Below are positions 34,836-43,720 of a DNA stretch of 64,000 nt, one piece after another (position 1 is the first letter of the stretch; each line of letters begins with the position of its first letter). The position numbers and the translations under genes are program-made. The notes beneath the pieces were generated by a model. It was not told where the DNA came from. It searched no databases and saw only the letters and a program-made list of their open reading frames with translations. Source of the stretch: an uncultured Bacteroidales bacterium (GTDB lineage Bacteria > Bacteroidota > Bacteroidia > Bacteroidales > FEN-979); contig CAISRB010000007.1 in NCBI GenBank assembly GCA_903887775.1, positions 1 through 64,000 on the forward strand, written 5' to 3'.

Positions 34836-34940
34836 GCCTTAATTTTATTGGTTATACGGGAGGGCTTGAAATTGGTTGCGTTCAGGAGAGATTGAATTAG
34901 TAAATGCAGAGAAATGAAGGGAAATTGTATACTTTTGCAG

Positions 34941-35016
34941 GGAAAAGTGAAAAGCGAAAAGTGAAAGGTGAAATGAAATTTAATTTCGCTTCTCGCTACT
35001 CGCCTTTCACCTTTAA
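34941..35016 (+). repeat. GCGAAA-family inverted repeat
   Basis: A purine arm (GTGAAAAGCGAAAAGTGAAA and on) is followed by a pyrimidine arm (TTTCGCTTCTCGCTACTCGC and on) with the boundary GAAATT-T-AATTTC. It ends just before the start codon of the adenosine-kinase-like gene. Confidence 0.75.
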
Positions 35017-35027
35017 TAAACACTCTT

Positions 35028-35996
35028 ATGAAAAAGATCCTCGGAATCGGCAATGCCCTGGTAGACATCATGATACCTATTGACAACGATAGCATTCTGG
35101 AGGAGCTCGGGCTTCCGAAAGGAAGTATGCAGCTGGTTAATAAGTTGCGTTCGGGCCAGGTGCTTGAAAGGGTCAGGGCATACGAAAAGTCACAATCGGC
35201 CGGGGGATCTGCGGCAAATACGATTCATGGCCTTGGGATGCTTGGTGCAAAGTCGGGTTTCATCGGTGTTGTAGGTGAGGATGAGATCGGAGGGCATTTT
35301 GTAAGGGATATGGTCAATGCCGGGGTGGACCTGCACATGGTCCACAGTAAAAACGAAACTGGAAGGGTGGTTGCCCTGGTAACCCCTGATTTTGAAAGGA
35401 CTTTCGCGACGCATCTTGGAGCATCCGCCGAATTCTCAATGGAATTCGTGAACAGTTTCAGGTATGCCGATTATGATTATATCCTGATCGAAGGCTTCCT
35501 GGTACAGGACCACAAGCTCGTAAGCACCGTCGCTGAAAAAGCGAAGTCAGCCGGGCTCATCACAGCTATCGACCTTTGCAGTTACAATGTTGTGGAGGCC
35601 AACAGGGATTTCCTCAATGAGATCATAACAAAATATATTGATATCGTTTTTGCCAATGAGGAAGAAGCGAAGGCACTTACCGGCCTGGAGCCCCGCAAGG
35701 CCCTCAACGAGATCGCCTCGAAGGTGAAGATCGCTGTCGTGAAGATTGGGAGCAAGGGGTCGATGATCAGGAGCGGGGAGGCAACATGGGATATCGGGGT
35801 GATCAATGTGCAACCTGTCGACACGACCGGGGCAGGTGATCTGTATGCAAGCGGGTTTCTTTACGGCCTGTCGGCGGGCAAATCCCTGAAAACCTGCGGG
35901 GAGTACGGTTCCATCTTATCGGGAAACGTGATTGAATTTATCGGATCAAAGATGGACAAAGAGCGGTGGAGCATGATCAAAGCGGAAGTCGTCTGA
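35028..35996 (+). CDS. PfkB-family carbohydrate/nucleoside kinase, adenosine-kinase-like
   Basis: The Walker-like regions of the ribokinase fold are present: the N-terminal GIGNALVDIMIPI, AGGSAANTIHGLGMLGA for substrate binding, and the C-terminal anion hole with catalytic Asp in VDTTGAGDLYASGFLYGL. At 322 residues it is the size of the adenosine-kinase-like group found in Bacteroidota. ATP phosphorylates a sugar or nucleoside hydroxyl; adenosine is a fair guess but not shown. It follows a GCGAAA-type repeat and precedes the EF-G-like gene. Confidence 0.88.
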   Translation: MKKILGIGNALVDIMIPIDNDSILEELGLPKGSMQLVNKLRSGQVLERVRAYEKSQSAGGSAANTIHGLGMLGAKSGFIGVVGEDEIGGHFVRDMVNAGVDLHMVHSKNETGRVVALVTPDFERTFATHLGASAEFSMEFVNSFRYADYDYILIEGFLVQDHKLVSTVAEKAKSAGLITAIDLCSYNVVEANRDFLNEIITKYIDIVFANEEEAKALTGLEPRKALNEIASKVKIAVVKIGSKGSMIRSGEATWDIGVINVQPVDTTGAGDLYASGFLYGLSAGKSLKTCGEYGSILSGNVIEFIGSKMDKERWSMIKAEVV

Positions 35997-36045
35997 GCCC
36001 TCGCGAAACCTCATCCGCAATCATTCAAGATGCAGGATTCATATT

Positions 36046-36075
36046 AATTTCGCCGTTCGCTTTTCGCTTTTCGCC
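36046..36075 (+). repeat. GCGAAA-family repeat, pyrimidine half only
   Basis: AATTTCGCCGTTCGCTTTTC continues with GCTTTTCGCC, before the promoter of the EF-G-like gene. The purine arm is missing, apart from GCGAAACC at 36003. Confidence 0.65.
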
Positions 36076-36094
36076 ATTTATATATCCCTGTCTC

Positions 36095-36125
36095 TTTGAA
36101 TATTCCAACCTTATTTATAACTTTG
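36095..36125 (+). promoter_or_regulatory. Promoter of the EF-G-like gene
   Basis: TTTG, exactly 19 bases, then TAACTTTG matches the full Bacteroidota consensus. The start codon is at 36182, leaving a leader of about 50 bases. Confidence 0.75.
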
Positions 36126-36181
36126 CAGGCCTTTTCTGAAAATTATCATTTTCATCATAAAAACAGAATAAACTACCACAC

Positions 36182-38320
36182 ATGAAGGTTTATCAAACCA
36201 ATGAGATCCGTAACATCGTGCTCATAGGAGGCACGAAAACAGGAAAAACCACTTTAGCTGAAGCGATGGTGTTTGAAGGAGGAATCATTAATCGCCGCGG
36301 CACAGTCGACGATAAGAACACAATTTCAGATTACCGCCCGATCGAACTGGAGCGACAGGCTTCGGTAAGCTCTTCCTTATTATACAGCCTTTACGATAAC
36401 AAAAAGATCAACATACTGGATGCCCCGGGTTTTGACGATTTCATCGGGGAGGTGATCGGCAGCCTTAGGGTAGCCGATACAGCGGTGATGGTGTTGAATG
36501 CGCAGAACGGAGTTGAAGTTGGAACCGAGATTACCTGGCGTTGGGCAAACAAAGCCGGCAAGCCGGTGATCTTTGCGATGAACCACCTCGACCTGGAGCA
36601 TGCCAACTATGACGAGACCCTTCGTAACCTGAAGGCACGTTTCGGCAGTAACGTCACTCCCGTCCAGTACCCTGTAAACGCAGGACTGGGATTCAATTCC
36701 TTCATCGACCTTCTGAAGATGAAGATGTACAAATATCCGGCCGGCGGAGGGAAACCCGAGATCAGCGATATCCCGGCATCAGAGAAGGACAAGGCCGAAG
36801 AGATGCAGGCATCACTGATCGAAGAACTTGCATCGAAGGATGAAAAGCTGATGGAAGAATTTTTCGAAAAGGGAACGCTTTCGGAAGAACAAATCAACAA
36901 GGCCATCAAGATCGGCCTGATCTCTCGCAGTATGTTCCCTGTTCTCTGCATCTGTGCGAAACAGGATATGGGCGTTGGCAGGCTGCTTGAGTTCATCGCC
37001 GGCTCTGTTCCTGCCCCCGATGAAATGCCGGGAGCCAAAACCACCGATGGGAAACAGCTTAACTTCAAGTCTTCCGATCCTACTGCACTTTTCATTTTCA
37101 AGACGTCCATTGAAGCACATATCGGGGAGATATCTTACTTCAAGGTATACTCCGGCGAAGTCGTCGAGACACAGGATATGATCAACCCCAGCCGCCACCA
37201 TACGAAGGAAAGAGTATCCCAACTTTTCGTCGTCAACGGGAAGAACCGTGAAAAGGTTGAGAAGTTCATGCCTGGCGATCTGGGAGCTACGATCAAGCTG
37301 AAGAATGTACATACCGGAAATACCCTGAATTCGATAAAGAATCCCGACGATATCATTGAACCTACGATGTATCCCGAACCTAAGTTCCGGGTTGCAGTAA
37401 AGACAAAGAGTGCAAATGATGATGAGAAGCTTGGAGCTGCTATCAATGAACTTGCCAGGATGGATCCCACCCTGCTGTTTGAATACTCCAGGGAACTGAA
37501 GCAGCTTATCCTCCAGGGACAGGGCGAACTTCAGCTCAACTTTACAAAATGGATCATCGAAAATCTCGAAAAAATTCCCATTGAATATCTTGCTCCGAAA
37601 ATCCCTTACCGCGAGACCATCACGAAGTCGGCAAAATCAATGTACCGCCACAAGAAACAATCAGGCGGATCAGGCCAGTTCGGTGAGGTGCATATGATGA
37701 TACAGCCTTACAAGGAAGGTATGGCTGACCAGACCGAGTTCCCCATCCGCGGCAGGGATCCCATTGATCTCGAATGGGGCGGGAAGCTTGTAATGCATAA
37801 TTGTATCGTTGGCGGCGCCATTGATGCACGTTTCATGCCGGCTATCCTGAAAGGCGTCATGGAGAAAATGGAAGAAGGCCCTCTCACAGGTTCCTATGCC
37901 CGCGACATCGTCTTCAACATTTACGACGGTAAAATGCACCCCGTAGATTCCAATGAAATCTCTTTCAAGCTTGCAGGCCGTGCCGCATTCAAGGAAGCCT
38001 TTAAAAATGCGGGCCCGAAGATCCTAGAACCTATCTACGATGTGGAAGTTCTGGTACCCGAAGATAAAATGGGAGAAGTCATGACCGACCTCCAGGGACG
38101 CAGGGCCATCATCATGGGCATGGACAGCGAAGCAGGGTTCCAGAAGATCATTGCAAGGGTACCCCTGGCCGAACTGAACAGGTATTCCACCGCGCTCAGT
38201 TCCATCACCAGCGGCCGTGCCACATACAGCATGAAATTTAACGAGTATGCACAGGTTCCTTCCGATATACAGGATAAACTGCTGAAGGCATACGAAGACC
38301 AGGAGACCGACGAAGAATAG
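36182..38320 (+). CDS. Elongation factor G-like translational GTPase lacking the catalytic histidine
   Basis: All five EF-G-type domains are present over 712 residues. P-loop GGTKTGKTT is at residues 16-24. The G3 box reads DAPGF (80-84), so the histidine of DxPGH that EF-G uses in GTP hydrolysis is replaced by Phe. The G4 box is NHLD at 134-137 instead of NKxD. The body from about residue 300 (FRVAVKTKSANDDEKLGAAINELARMDPTLLFE) to the C-terminus matches EF-G domains III-V. This is an EF-G-like paralogue of unclear role, possibly in ribosome recycling or regulation; a canonical EF-G is presumably elsewhere. It heads the rest of the plus-strand run. Confidence 0.9.
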   Translation: MKVYQTNEIRNIVLIGGTKTGKTTLAEAMVFEGGIINRRGTVDDKNTISDYRPIELERQASVSSSLLYSLYDNKKINILDAPGFDDFIGEVIGSLRVADTAVMVLNAQNGVEVGTEITWRWANKAGKPVIFAMNHLDLEHANYDETLRNLKARFGSNVTPVQYPVNAGLGFNSFIDLLKMKMYKYPAGGGKPEISDIPASEKDKAEEMQASLIEELASKDEKLMEEFFEKGTLSEEQINKAIKIGLISRSMFPVLCICAKQDMGVGRLLEFIAGSVPAPDEMPGAKTTDGKQLNFKSSDPTALFIFKTSIEAHIGEISYFKVYSGEVVETQDMINPSRHHTKERVSQLFVVNGKNREKVEKFMPGDLGATIKLKNVHTGNTLNSIKNPDDIIEPTMYPEPKFRVAVKTKSANDDEKLGAAINELARMDPTLLFEYSRELKQLILQGQGELQLNFTKWIIENLEKIPIEYLAPKIPYRETITKSAKSMYRHKKQSGGSGQFGEVHMMIQPYKEGMADQTEFPIRGRDPIDLEWGGKLVMHNCIVGGAIDARFMPAILKGVMEKMEEGPLTGSYARDIVFNIYDGKMHPVDSNEISFKLAGRAAFKEAFKNAGPKILEPIYDVEVLVPEDKMGEVMTDLQGRRAIIMGMDSEAGFQKIIARVPLAELNRYSTALSSITSGRATYSMKFNEYAQVPSDIQDKLLKAYEDQETDEE

Positions 38321-38325
38321 GCCCA

Positions 38326-39579
38326 TTGGATAATTATCCTGAGAAACATGATGCTTACGCGGTATTGCGCGTAAGAGACTTCCGGCTGTTCCTGAGTTTC
38401 CGTTTTTTTGCCACCATCGCCTTCCAGATGCAAAGCATCATTGTTGGATGGCAGGTCTACCAGATCACGAAAGATCCTTTTGCCCTCGGGCTTATCGGTT
38501 TGGCTGAAGCCCTGCCGAACATAGCATCAGCTTTGTTTGCCGGGAACGCAGCCGACAAGTATAACCGTAAGAAGATCATTACCTGGTTCATGCTGCTCTT
38601 TGTCTGCGGAACCCTTGCCCTCCTTCTCTTTACGATACCTTCGTTCGGGATCCTCGAAAAAACGGGCGTTCTCCCTATCTATTTGGTAGTGGCTGTATCG
38701 GGCGTTGCAAGGGCGTATCTTTATCCTGCGATCATTGCGCTGATGGCCCAGCTGGTGCCGCGGCATCTCTACACCAATTCATCCACATGGAACTCGATGA
38801 TATGGCATATAGGCGCGATCACCGGCCCGGCTGTGGGCGGGATGGTCTACGGATTCTTTGGTGTAAGGGCCGCTTATCTGAGTGTGCTCCTCTTCCTTTT
38901 CTTTTCGCTGATCCTGCTTTTGTTTGTGAAGAACAGGCCGGCGCCTGTGGTTGAAAAAGGCGAGACCCTGATGCACAGGTTGTCGGGCGGACTGAAATTC
39001 GTATTCAAAAACCAGATATTGCTTGGGGCCATGTCGCTCGATATGTTTGGAGTGCTGTTCGGGGGAGCCGTGGCCATGCTCCCCGTATTTGCAGCCGAAA
39101 TATTGCATACAGGCCCGCAGGGACTGGGTTTCCTGAGGTCGGCACCCATGGCGGGAGCTGTGATCATGGGCGCAATCCTTGCCCATAAACCTCCGATGGT
39201 CAGGGCAGGGAAGTCCCTGTTTATCAGTGTCGCCGGCTTCGGGATTTCAATTATACTGTTTGCCATTTCAAAGAATTATTATCTTTCTTTTGCACTGCTG
39301 ATGATGAGCGGGATGTTTGACAACATCAGTGTAGTGATCAGGGCCACCACGATGCAGCTCGTGACCCCGGATGAGATGAGGGGAAGGGTTGCCTCGGTGA
39401 ATTCAATCTTCATAGGCTCTTCGAATGAAATAGGTTCCTTTGAATCAGGCCTTGCTGCAAAGATCATGGGCCTTGTCGCCTCGGTGATTTTCGGAGGCGG
39501 GATGACACTGCTTGTAGTGCTGGTCACAGCTAAGCTTTCGCCTAAACTCAGGTCCTTAAACCTGAGAGCCATCCGATGA
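38326..39579 (+). CDS. MFS exporter of the EntS/MFS_3 type
   Basis: Twelve membrane helices over 417 residues. The loop FAGNAADKYNRKKIITWF between helices 2 and 3 and the stretch RATTMQLVTPDEMRGRVASVNSIFIGSSNEIG fit the MFS_3 group of drug/siderophore exporters. The frame begins at a TTG five bases after the EF-G-like stop; no ATG lies near the first helix, so TTG with translational coupling is the likely start. Substrate unknown. Confidence 0.85.
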   Translation: MDNYPEKHDAYAVLRVRDFRLFLSFRFFATIAFQMQSIIVGWQVYQITKDPFALGLIGLAEALPNIASALFAGNAADKYNRKKIITWFMLLFVCGTLALLLFTIPSFGILEKTGVLPIYLVVAVSGVARAYLYPAIIALMAQLVPRHLYTNSSTWNSMIWHIGAITGPAVGGMVYGFFGVRAAYLSVLLFLFFSLILLLFVKNRPAPVVEKGETLMHRLSGGLKFVFKNQILLGAMSLDMFGVLFGGAVAMLPVFAAEILHTGPQGLGFLRSAPMAGAVIMGAILAHKPPMVRAGKSLFISVAGFGISIILFAISKNYYLSFALLMMSGMFDNISVVIRATTMQLVTPDEMRGRVASVNSIFIGSSNEIGSFESGLAAKIMGLVASVIFGGGMTLLVVLVTAKLSPKLRSLNLRAIR

Positions 39580-39611
39580 GTATTTTATGTAATTTTACGC
39601 CAATTATATCT

Positions 39612-39668
39612 TATGAACCCTGGGGAAAACCCCGGACCCGGGTTCCGCAGCGAGCTAAGGGGAATTTA
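39612..39668 (+). repeat. Dispersed G+C-rich repeat, family B, inverted copy 2
   Basis: TATGAACCCTGGGGAAAACC followed by CCGGACCCGGGTTCCG and AAGGGGAATTTA. It is the reverse complement of the 4321-4381 sequence with few differences. It lies in the gap before the Kbl gene. Confidence 0.6.
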
Positions 39669-39708
39669 CAGGGAGACATTAAACCGGCATTAACCTCAGC
39701 TTAACCCC

Positions 39709-39724
39709 GGACAGGATTCTGTCC
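39709..39724 (+). repeat. 6-bp hairpin
   Basis: GGACAG-GATT-CTGTCC, 48 bases before the Kbl start, in the same gap as the family B repeat. No T-run. Confidence 0.35.
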
Positions 39725-39771
39725 TGAGGGAGGGAATAATCCCGGAGAGATTAAATTTAAATTTTCATTAC

Positions 39772-40968
39772 ATGTACGGTAAATTTCAACAGCATCTTGA
39801 AAAGCAAATTGAAGGAATCAGGAATGATGGTTTATATAAAACCGAAAGGGTCATCACGACGCCCCAGGGAGTTGAGATCATGACCAATGGCAGGAAGGTC
39901 CTCAATTTCTGCGCGAACAATTACCTGGGTTTGTCGAACGATCCCAGGACCATGGCCGGGGCCAATATGACATTCTTCAGGTACGGCTACGGCATGTCGA
40001 GCGTGCGCTTCATCTGCGGTACGCAGAAGATCCATAAAGACCTCGAAGCCAAGCTGAGCGAATTCCTGGGGATGGAAGATACAATCCTGTATTCCTCGGC
40101 TTTCGACGCCAACGGCGGGGTGTTCGAACCCCTTCTCGGGGAGCAGGACGCGATCATCAGCGACGAACTGAACCATGCTTCCATCATCGACGGGGTAAGG
40201 CTTTGCAAAGCACAGAGGTTCAGGTACAAGAACAACGATATGGATGACCTCGAGGAAGTCCTCCAGGATGCAAGCGAAGCCAGGTTCAAACTCATCGTCA
40301 CCGATGGTGTGTTTTCGATGGATGGCATCATCGCGAAGGTGGATAAGATCTGCGACCTGGCGGAGAAATACAATGCACTGGTGATGGTTGACGATTCGCA
40401 TGCAACGGGATTTGTAGGAAAAACAGGAAGAGGGACAGTCGAACACTGTAATGCCCAGGGCAGGGTGGATATCATTTCGACCACCTTCGGGAAGGCTCTC
40501 GGAGGAGCTTCCGGCGGATGCATTTCAGCGAAGAAAGAGATCGTCGAACTGCTCAGGCAGCGGTCTCGCCCTTATCTTTTTTCAAATACCCTGGCACCGG
40601 CGATCACAGGAGCAACCCTTGAGGTACTCAAGATGCTGTCGGAAACCACTTCATTGAGAGACAAGCTGTTCGAAAACACCCAGCTGTTCAGGAAGGGGAT
40701 GCAGGATGCGGGATTCAGGATAGTCGACGGGATACATCCAATTGTCCCTGTATTGTTCGGACATCTTCCAAACGATGCGAAATTATCGCAGGAGTTTGCC
40801 AATGCACTTCTTGAAGAAGGTGTTTATGTCATTGGATTTTATTATCCCGTAGTCCCCAAGGGTAAGTCCCGTATCAGGGTGCAGGTCAGCGCCGCCCATT
40901 CGCTGGAGCAGATAGGTTTTGCCCTGGACAAGTTCAGGAAAGTCGGTAAAAAACTCGGAGCAATTTGA
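39772..40968 (+). CDS. kbl: Glycine C-acetyltransferase (2-amino-3-ketobutyrate CoA ligase), Kbl type
   Basis: The sequence matches Escherichia coli Kbl closely over its full 398 residues: [71 protein letters not shown] and the PLP lysine Lys241 in [12 protein letters not shown]. The reaction is condensation of glycine with acetyl-CoA to aminoketobutyrate, or the reverse in threonine breakdown. The neighbours (holo-ACP synthase, an acetyl-CoA synthetase-like ligase, an ACP and a diverged paralogue) suggest a use in building an acyl-amino acid derived compound, which is inference. Confidence 0.88.
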   Translation: MYGKFQQHLEKQIEGIRNDGLYKTERVITTPQGVEIMTNGRKVLNFCANNYLGLSNDPRTMAGANMTFFRYGYGMSSVRFICGTQKIHKDLEAKLSEFLGMEDTILYSSAFDANGGVFEPLLGEQDAIISDELNHASIIDGVRLCKAQRFRYKNNDMDDLEEVLQDASEARFKLIVTDGVFSMDGIIAKVDKICDLAEKYNALVMVDDSHATGFVGKTGRGTVEHCNAQGRVDIISTTFGKALGGASGGCISAKKEIVELLRQRSRPYLFSNTLAPAITGATLEVLKMLSETTSLRDKLFENTQLFRKGMQDAGFRIVDGIHPIVPVLFGHLPNDAKLSQEFANALLEEGVYVIGFYYPVVPKGKSRIRVQVSAAHSLEQIGFALDKFRKVGKKLGAI

Positions 40969-41032
40969 ACGGCAGCAGGCAGACATACATCGCAGCAGTC
41001 CCGGCAGAACATTCCGGAATAACAATCAGGAC

Positions 41033-41413
41033 ATGATCTACGGGACCGGAATCGATATAATAGAATGTGCACGCATCCAGAAAGTGATGGAGCGTGACAT
41101 CGGTTTTCGCGACAAGATATTCACACCCGGTGAGATCGAATATTGCGAAACCAAAAACAGGAACAAATACCAGCATTATGCAGCGCGTTTTTCGGCGAAG
41201 GAAGCGCTGATGAAAGCCATTGGAACAGGCTGGAGGTTCGGCATACGGTTTGCCGATATTGACATCTATCATGATGAACTTGGCCAGCCCCATATTAGGT
41301 TAACAGGCAAGGCAAAAGAATTAGCCGATAAAGAAGGATTTTCAAAAATTCATGTATCTTTATCGCATGTTAAGGAATTAACAACCGCGGTAGTGATCAT
41401 TGAAAGTGAATAG
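41033..41413 (+). CDS. acpS: Holo-[acyl-carrier-protein] synthase
   Basis: The 126-residue protein has the AcpS motifs GTGIDIIECARI and FSAKEALMKAIGTG, and the C-terminal HVSLSHVKELTTAVVIIE. It transfers 4'-phosphopantetheine from CoA to the serine of an acyl carrier protein, here probably the one encoded 2 kb downstream. The ATG at 41033 starts the family sequence; a longer frame upstream, from 40919, overlaps the Kbl gene and has no support. The gap to Kbl is 64 bases. Confidence 0.92.
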   Translation: MIYGTGIDIIECARIQKVMERDIGFRDKIFTPGEIEYCETKNRNKYQHYAARFSAKEALMKAIGTGWRFGIRFADIDIYHDELGQPHIRLTGKAKELADKEGFSKIHVSLSHVKELTTAVVIIESE

Positions 41414-41424
41414 AAGAATCAAAC

Positions 41425-41526
41425 AAAAAGCGAAAGGCGAAAGGTGAAAAGCGAAAAAAGAGTCAGATTTCGCTTTTCGCTTCTCGCTTTTCGCTTTTAT
41501 TTTTCGCCTTTCGCTACTCGCTTTTA
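41425..41526 (+). repeat. GCGAAA-family inverted repeat
   Basis: Purine arm AAAAAGCGAAAGGCGAAAGG continuing to 41460, spacer AGTCAG, pyrimidine arm TTTCGCTTTTCGCTTCTCGC continuing to 41526. It lies between acpS and the CoA ligase gene. Confidence 0.8.
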
Positions 41527-41555
41527 AATATTAACCCCAAAACCCTCTGCCAAAC

Positions 41556-43259
41556 ATGTCGAACATTATTTCCTACGACGAAAGGATTAAAAACTTTGAT
41601 TGGAGTATTGCTGAAAAAGAACTTGATTACCAGCCTGGTAACGTGATCAACATCGGCTGGTATTGTTCTGACCGTATTTGTAAACTTGGAAAAGCCGATA
41701 AGCCTGCCCTGATCTGGGAAGGTTCTGCAGGGCAGGAAAAACGTTACACCTATAACGAACTGCGGCTTACTTCGAATGCAGTAGGGCAGTTCCTTCGCGA
41801 CCTGGGCATACAGCCTGAAGACAGGGTCTGCCTGTTCATGGACAAGATCCCCGAGCTTTATATCGGATTCCTGGGGGTGCTGAAAACAGGCGCTATTGTT
41901 CAGCCGCTGTTCTCTGCTTTTGGCGACGAATCACTGATCGTCCGACTTGACAATGCCCAGACCACCGCCATTATCACCCAGCGCAAGCATGCCCCGAAGG
42001 TGAGGAAGATCCTCGACAAGATGCCTTATATCAAGCATATCATCATCGTGGATGCCGATCCGGCGAAGCCGCTGGGCGAAAGAGAAGTTGCTTTTGACAT
42101 GGACAACGCACCAAAGCCTGAGAATTTCGAGATCCATCCGACTTTAGCCGAGTCGCCATCTGTTTTACATTATACTTCAGGAACGACAGGCCAGCCGAAG
42201 GGTGTTAAGCATGTTCATTACAGCCTGATATCGCAGTACCTCACCTCGAAGTGGGTGCTTGATCTGCAGGATGATGACATTTACTGGTGTACAGCCGACC
42301 CCGGATGGGTAACCGGTACATCATACGGGATCATAGGCGCATTCAGCAACGGGGTAACCCAATGTGTTCTGGATGCAGGGTTTTCGGCCGACAACTGGTA
42401 CAGGTTTATTGAAAAGCATAAGATCAGCATGTGGTATTCGGCTCCTACAGCGATCCGTTCACTGATGAAAGCCGGGGATGAGGTCATAAAGAAATACGAT
42501 CTATCTTCCCTGAGACATCTTGCTTCGGTGGGCGAACCTCTGAACAGCGAAGCTGTGATCTGGAGCGAAAAGGTTTTCGGAAAAGCCTTTCTTGATACTT
42601 ACTGGCAGACTGAAACAGGAAGCATCATGATCACCAATTTTCCCGGCATGAAAATAAAACCAGGTTCGATGGGCAAACCTTTCCCGGGAATTACTGCCAC
42701 CGTCATTGATGCCGATACGTATGAACCTTTTAATAGCCCGGGCAAGGTGGGGTTGATTGCCTTAAAGCCCGGCTGGCCTTCGATGATGCGGACCTACTGG
42801 CGTAATGAAGAGACCTATAAGAAAAAATTCAGGAACGGATGGTATCTGCCCGGCGACCGTTCAAGCATTGACAGCGAAGGCTATTTCTGGTTTGTGGGGC
42901 GCGACGATGACGTGATCAATACAGGAGGCCACCTTGTAAGCCCTTTTGAAGTCGAATCGGCTCTTCTTGAACATCCTGCCGTTGCCGAATCAGCAGTGGT
43001 CGCGAAGCCCGACTTTGTGAATATGGAAGTCGTGAAAGCTTTTGTTACCCTGAAACCCGGTTTCGTGGCCAGCAAGGATCTGGACCTCGAGATCATGAAC
43101 TTCGTCAGGAAAAAACTGTCGCCCCTGGCCATGCCGCAGGAGATCGAGTTCATCGACACCCTGCCCAAAACCCGTAGCGGAAAGATCATGCGACGCATAC
43201 TTCACGCGAAGGAATGGGGAGAGGAGATTGGGGATACTTCTACATTGGAAAATGATTAA
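41556..43259 (+). CDS. acsA: AMP-forming acetyl/acyl-CoA synthetase, AcsA-like
   Basis: The ANL-superfamily motifs are clear: SVLHYTSGTTGQPKGVKHVH (P-loop), DTYWQTETGSIM (A5), GWYLPGDRSSIDSEGYFWFVGRDDDVI (A8) and the acylated lysine region PKTRSGKIMRR. At 567 residues it fits the Bacillus AcsA type of acetate-CoA ligase. It could supply acetyl- or acyl-CoA for the Kbl-type enzymes on either side, or load a fatty acid for the ACP. Lysine modification in the C-terminal motif is a known control point in the family. Confidence 0.88.
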   Translation: MSNIISYDERIKNFDWSIAEKELDYQPGNVINIGWYCSDRICKLGKADKPALIWEGSAGQEKRYTYNELRLTSNAVGQFLRDLGIQPEDRVCLFMDKIPELYIGFLGVLKTGAIVQPLFSAFGDESLIVRLDNAQTTAIITQRKHAPKVRKILDKMPYIKHIIIVDADPAKPLGEREVAFDMDNAPKPENFEIHPTLAESPSVLHYTSGTTGQPKGVKHVHYSLISQYLTSKWVLDLQDDDIYWCTADPGWVTGTSYGIIGAFSNGVTQCVLDAGFSADNWYRFIEKHKISMWYSAPTAIRSLMKAGDEVIKKYDLSSLRHLASVGEPLNSEAVIWSEKVFGKAFLDTYWQTETGSIMITNFPGMKIKPGSMGKPFPGITATVIDADTYEPFNSPGKVGLIALKPGWPSMMRTYWRNEETYKKKFRNGWYLPGDRSSIDSEGYFWFVGRDDDVINTGGHLVSPFEVESALLEHPAVAESAVVAKPDFVNMEVVKAFVTLKPGFVASKDLDLEIMNFVRKKLSPLAMPQEIEFIDTLPKTRSGKIMRRILHAKEWGEEIGDTSTLEND

Positions 43260-43393
43260 AAAAAAGCGAAAAGCAAAAAAATAAAGGCGAAAAGTGAAAG
43301 GCGAAAAGTGAAAAGCGAAAAAATAAAAGTGAAAAGCAAAATTTCGCCTCTCGCTTTTCGCCTTTCGCTTCTCATTTCTCGCTTCTCGCTTTT
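43258..43393 (+). repeat. GCGAAA-family inverted repeat
   Basis: Purine arm with GCGAAAAGTGAAAAGCGAAA and related units to 43340, boundary AAATTT, pyrimidine arm with TTTCGCCTCTCGCTTTTCGC and related units. It overlaps the end of the CoA ligase frame by two bases and precedes the ACP gene. Confidence 0.8.
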
Positions 43394-43466
43394 AAAAGAA
43401 TCACAAAAAATCAACGATAAATAAACGTCAAATAATAAATTAGTAAACCTAAAAGGAGAACACACT

Positions 43467-43709
43467 ATGGAAGACATGAAATCAGTTGTGCGGGAGTATG
43501 TGGTCCGCGAATATGTTGAGGATGACAGCGAAATTACGTACGACACCCCTTTGATTTCGGGAGGGATTGTCGACAGCTTTTCGATGGTATCGCTGAAACG
43601 CTTCCTCGAAAACAAATACAAGATCTCGATTCCCGATGATAAAGCCACACCTGAAGCTTTTGACTCGGTGAACAAGATCTGCACCCTGGTTGAGGAATTC
43701 ACTAAATAA
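43467..43709 (+). CDS. Acyl carrier protein
   Basis: An 80-residue acidic protein with the phosphopantetheine serine at Ser37 in GGIVDSFSMVSL, the standard DSx motif (DSF rather than the commoner DSL). A good ribosome-binding site (AGGAG) lies nine bases before the ATG at 43467. It is not the usual fatty-acid AcpP sequence, and it sits 11 bases upstream of a Kbl-type paralogue, so it may carry the acyl chain that this enzyme condenses with an amino acid. AcpS is encoded in the same run. Confidence 0.9.
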   Translation: MEDMKSVVREYVVREYVEDDSEITYDTPLISGGIVDSFSMVSLKRFLENKYKISIPDDKATPEAFDSVNKICTLVEEFTK

Positions 43710-43720
43710 AAGGAGGTCAT

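Noticed and set aside
40919-41032. A longer start for holo-ACP synthase
   Set aside because: The extra 38 codons overlap the end of the Kbl gene and show no similarity to AcpS; the family begins at the ATG at 41033.
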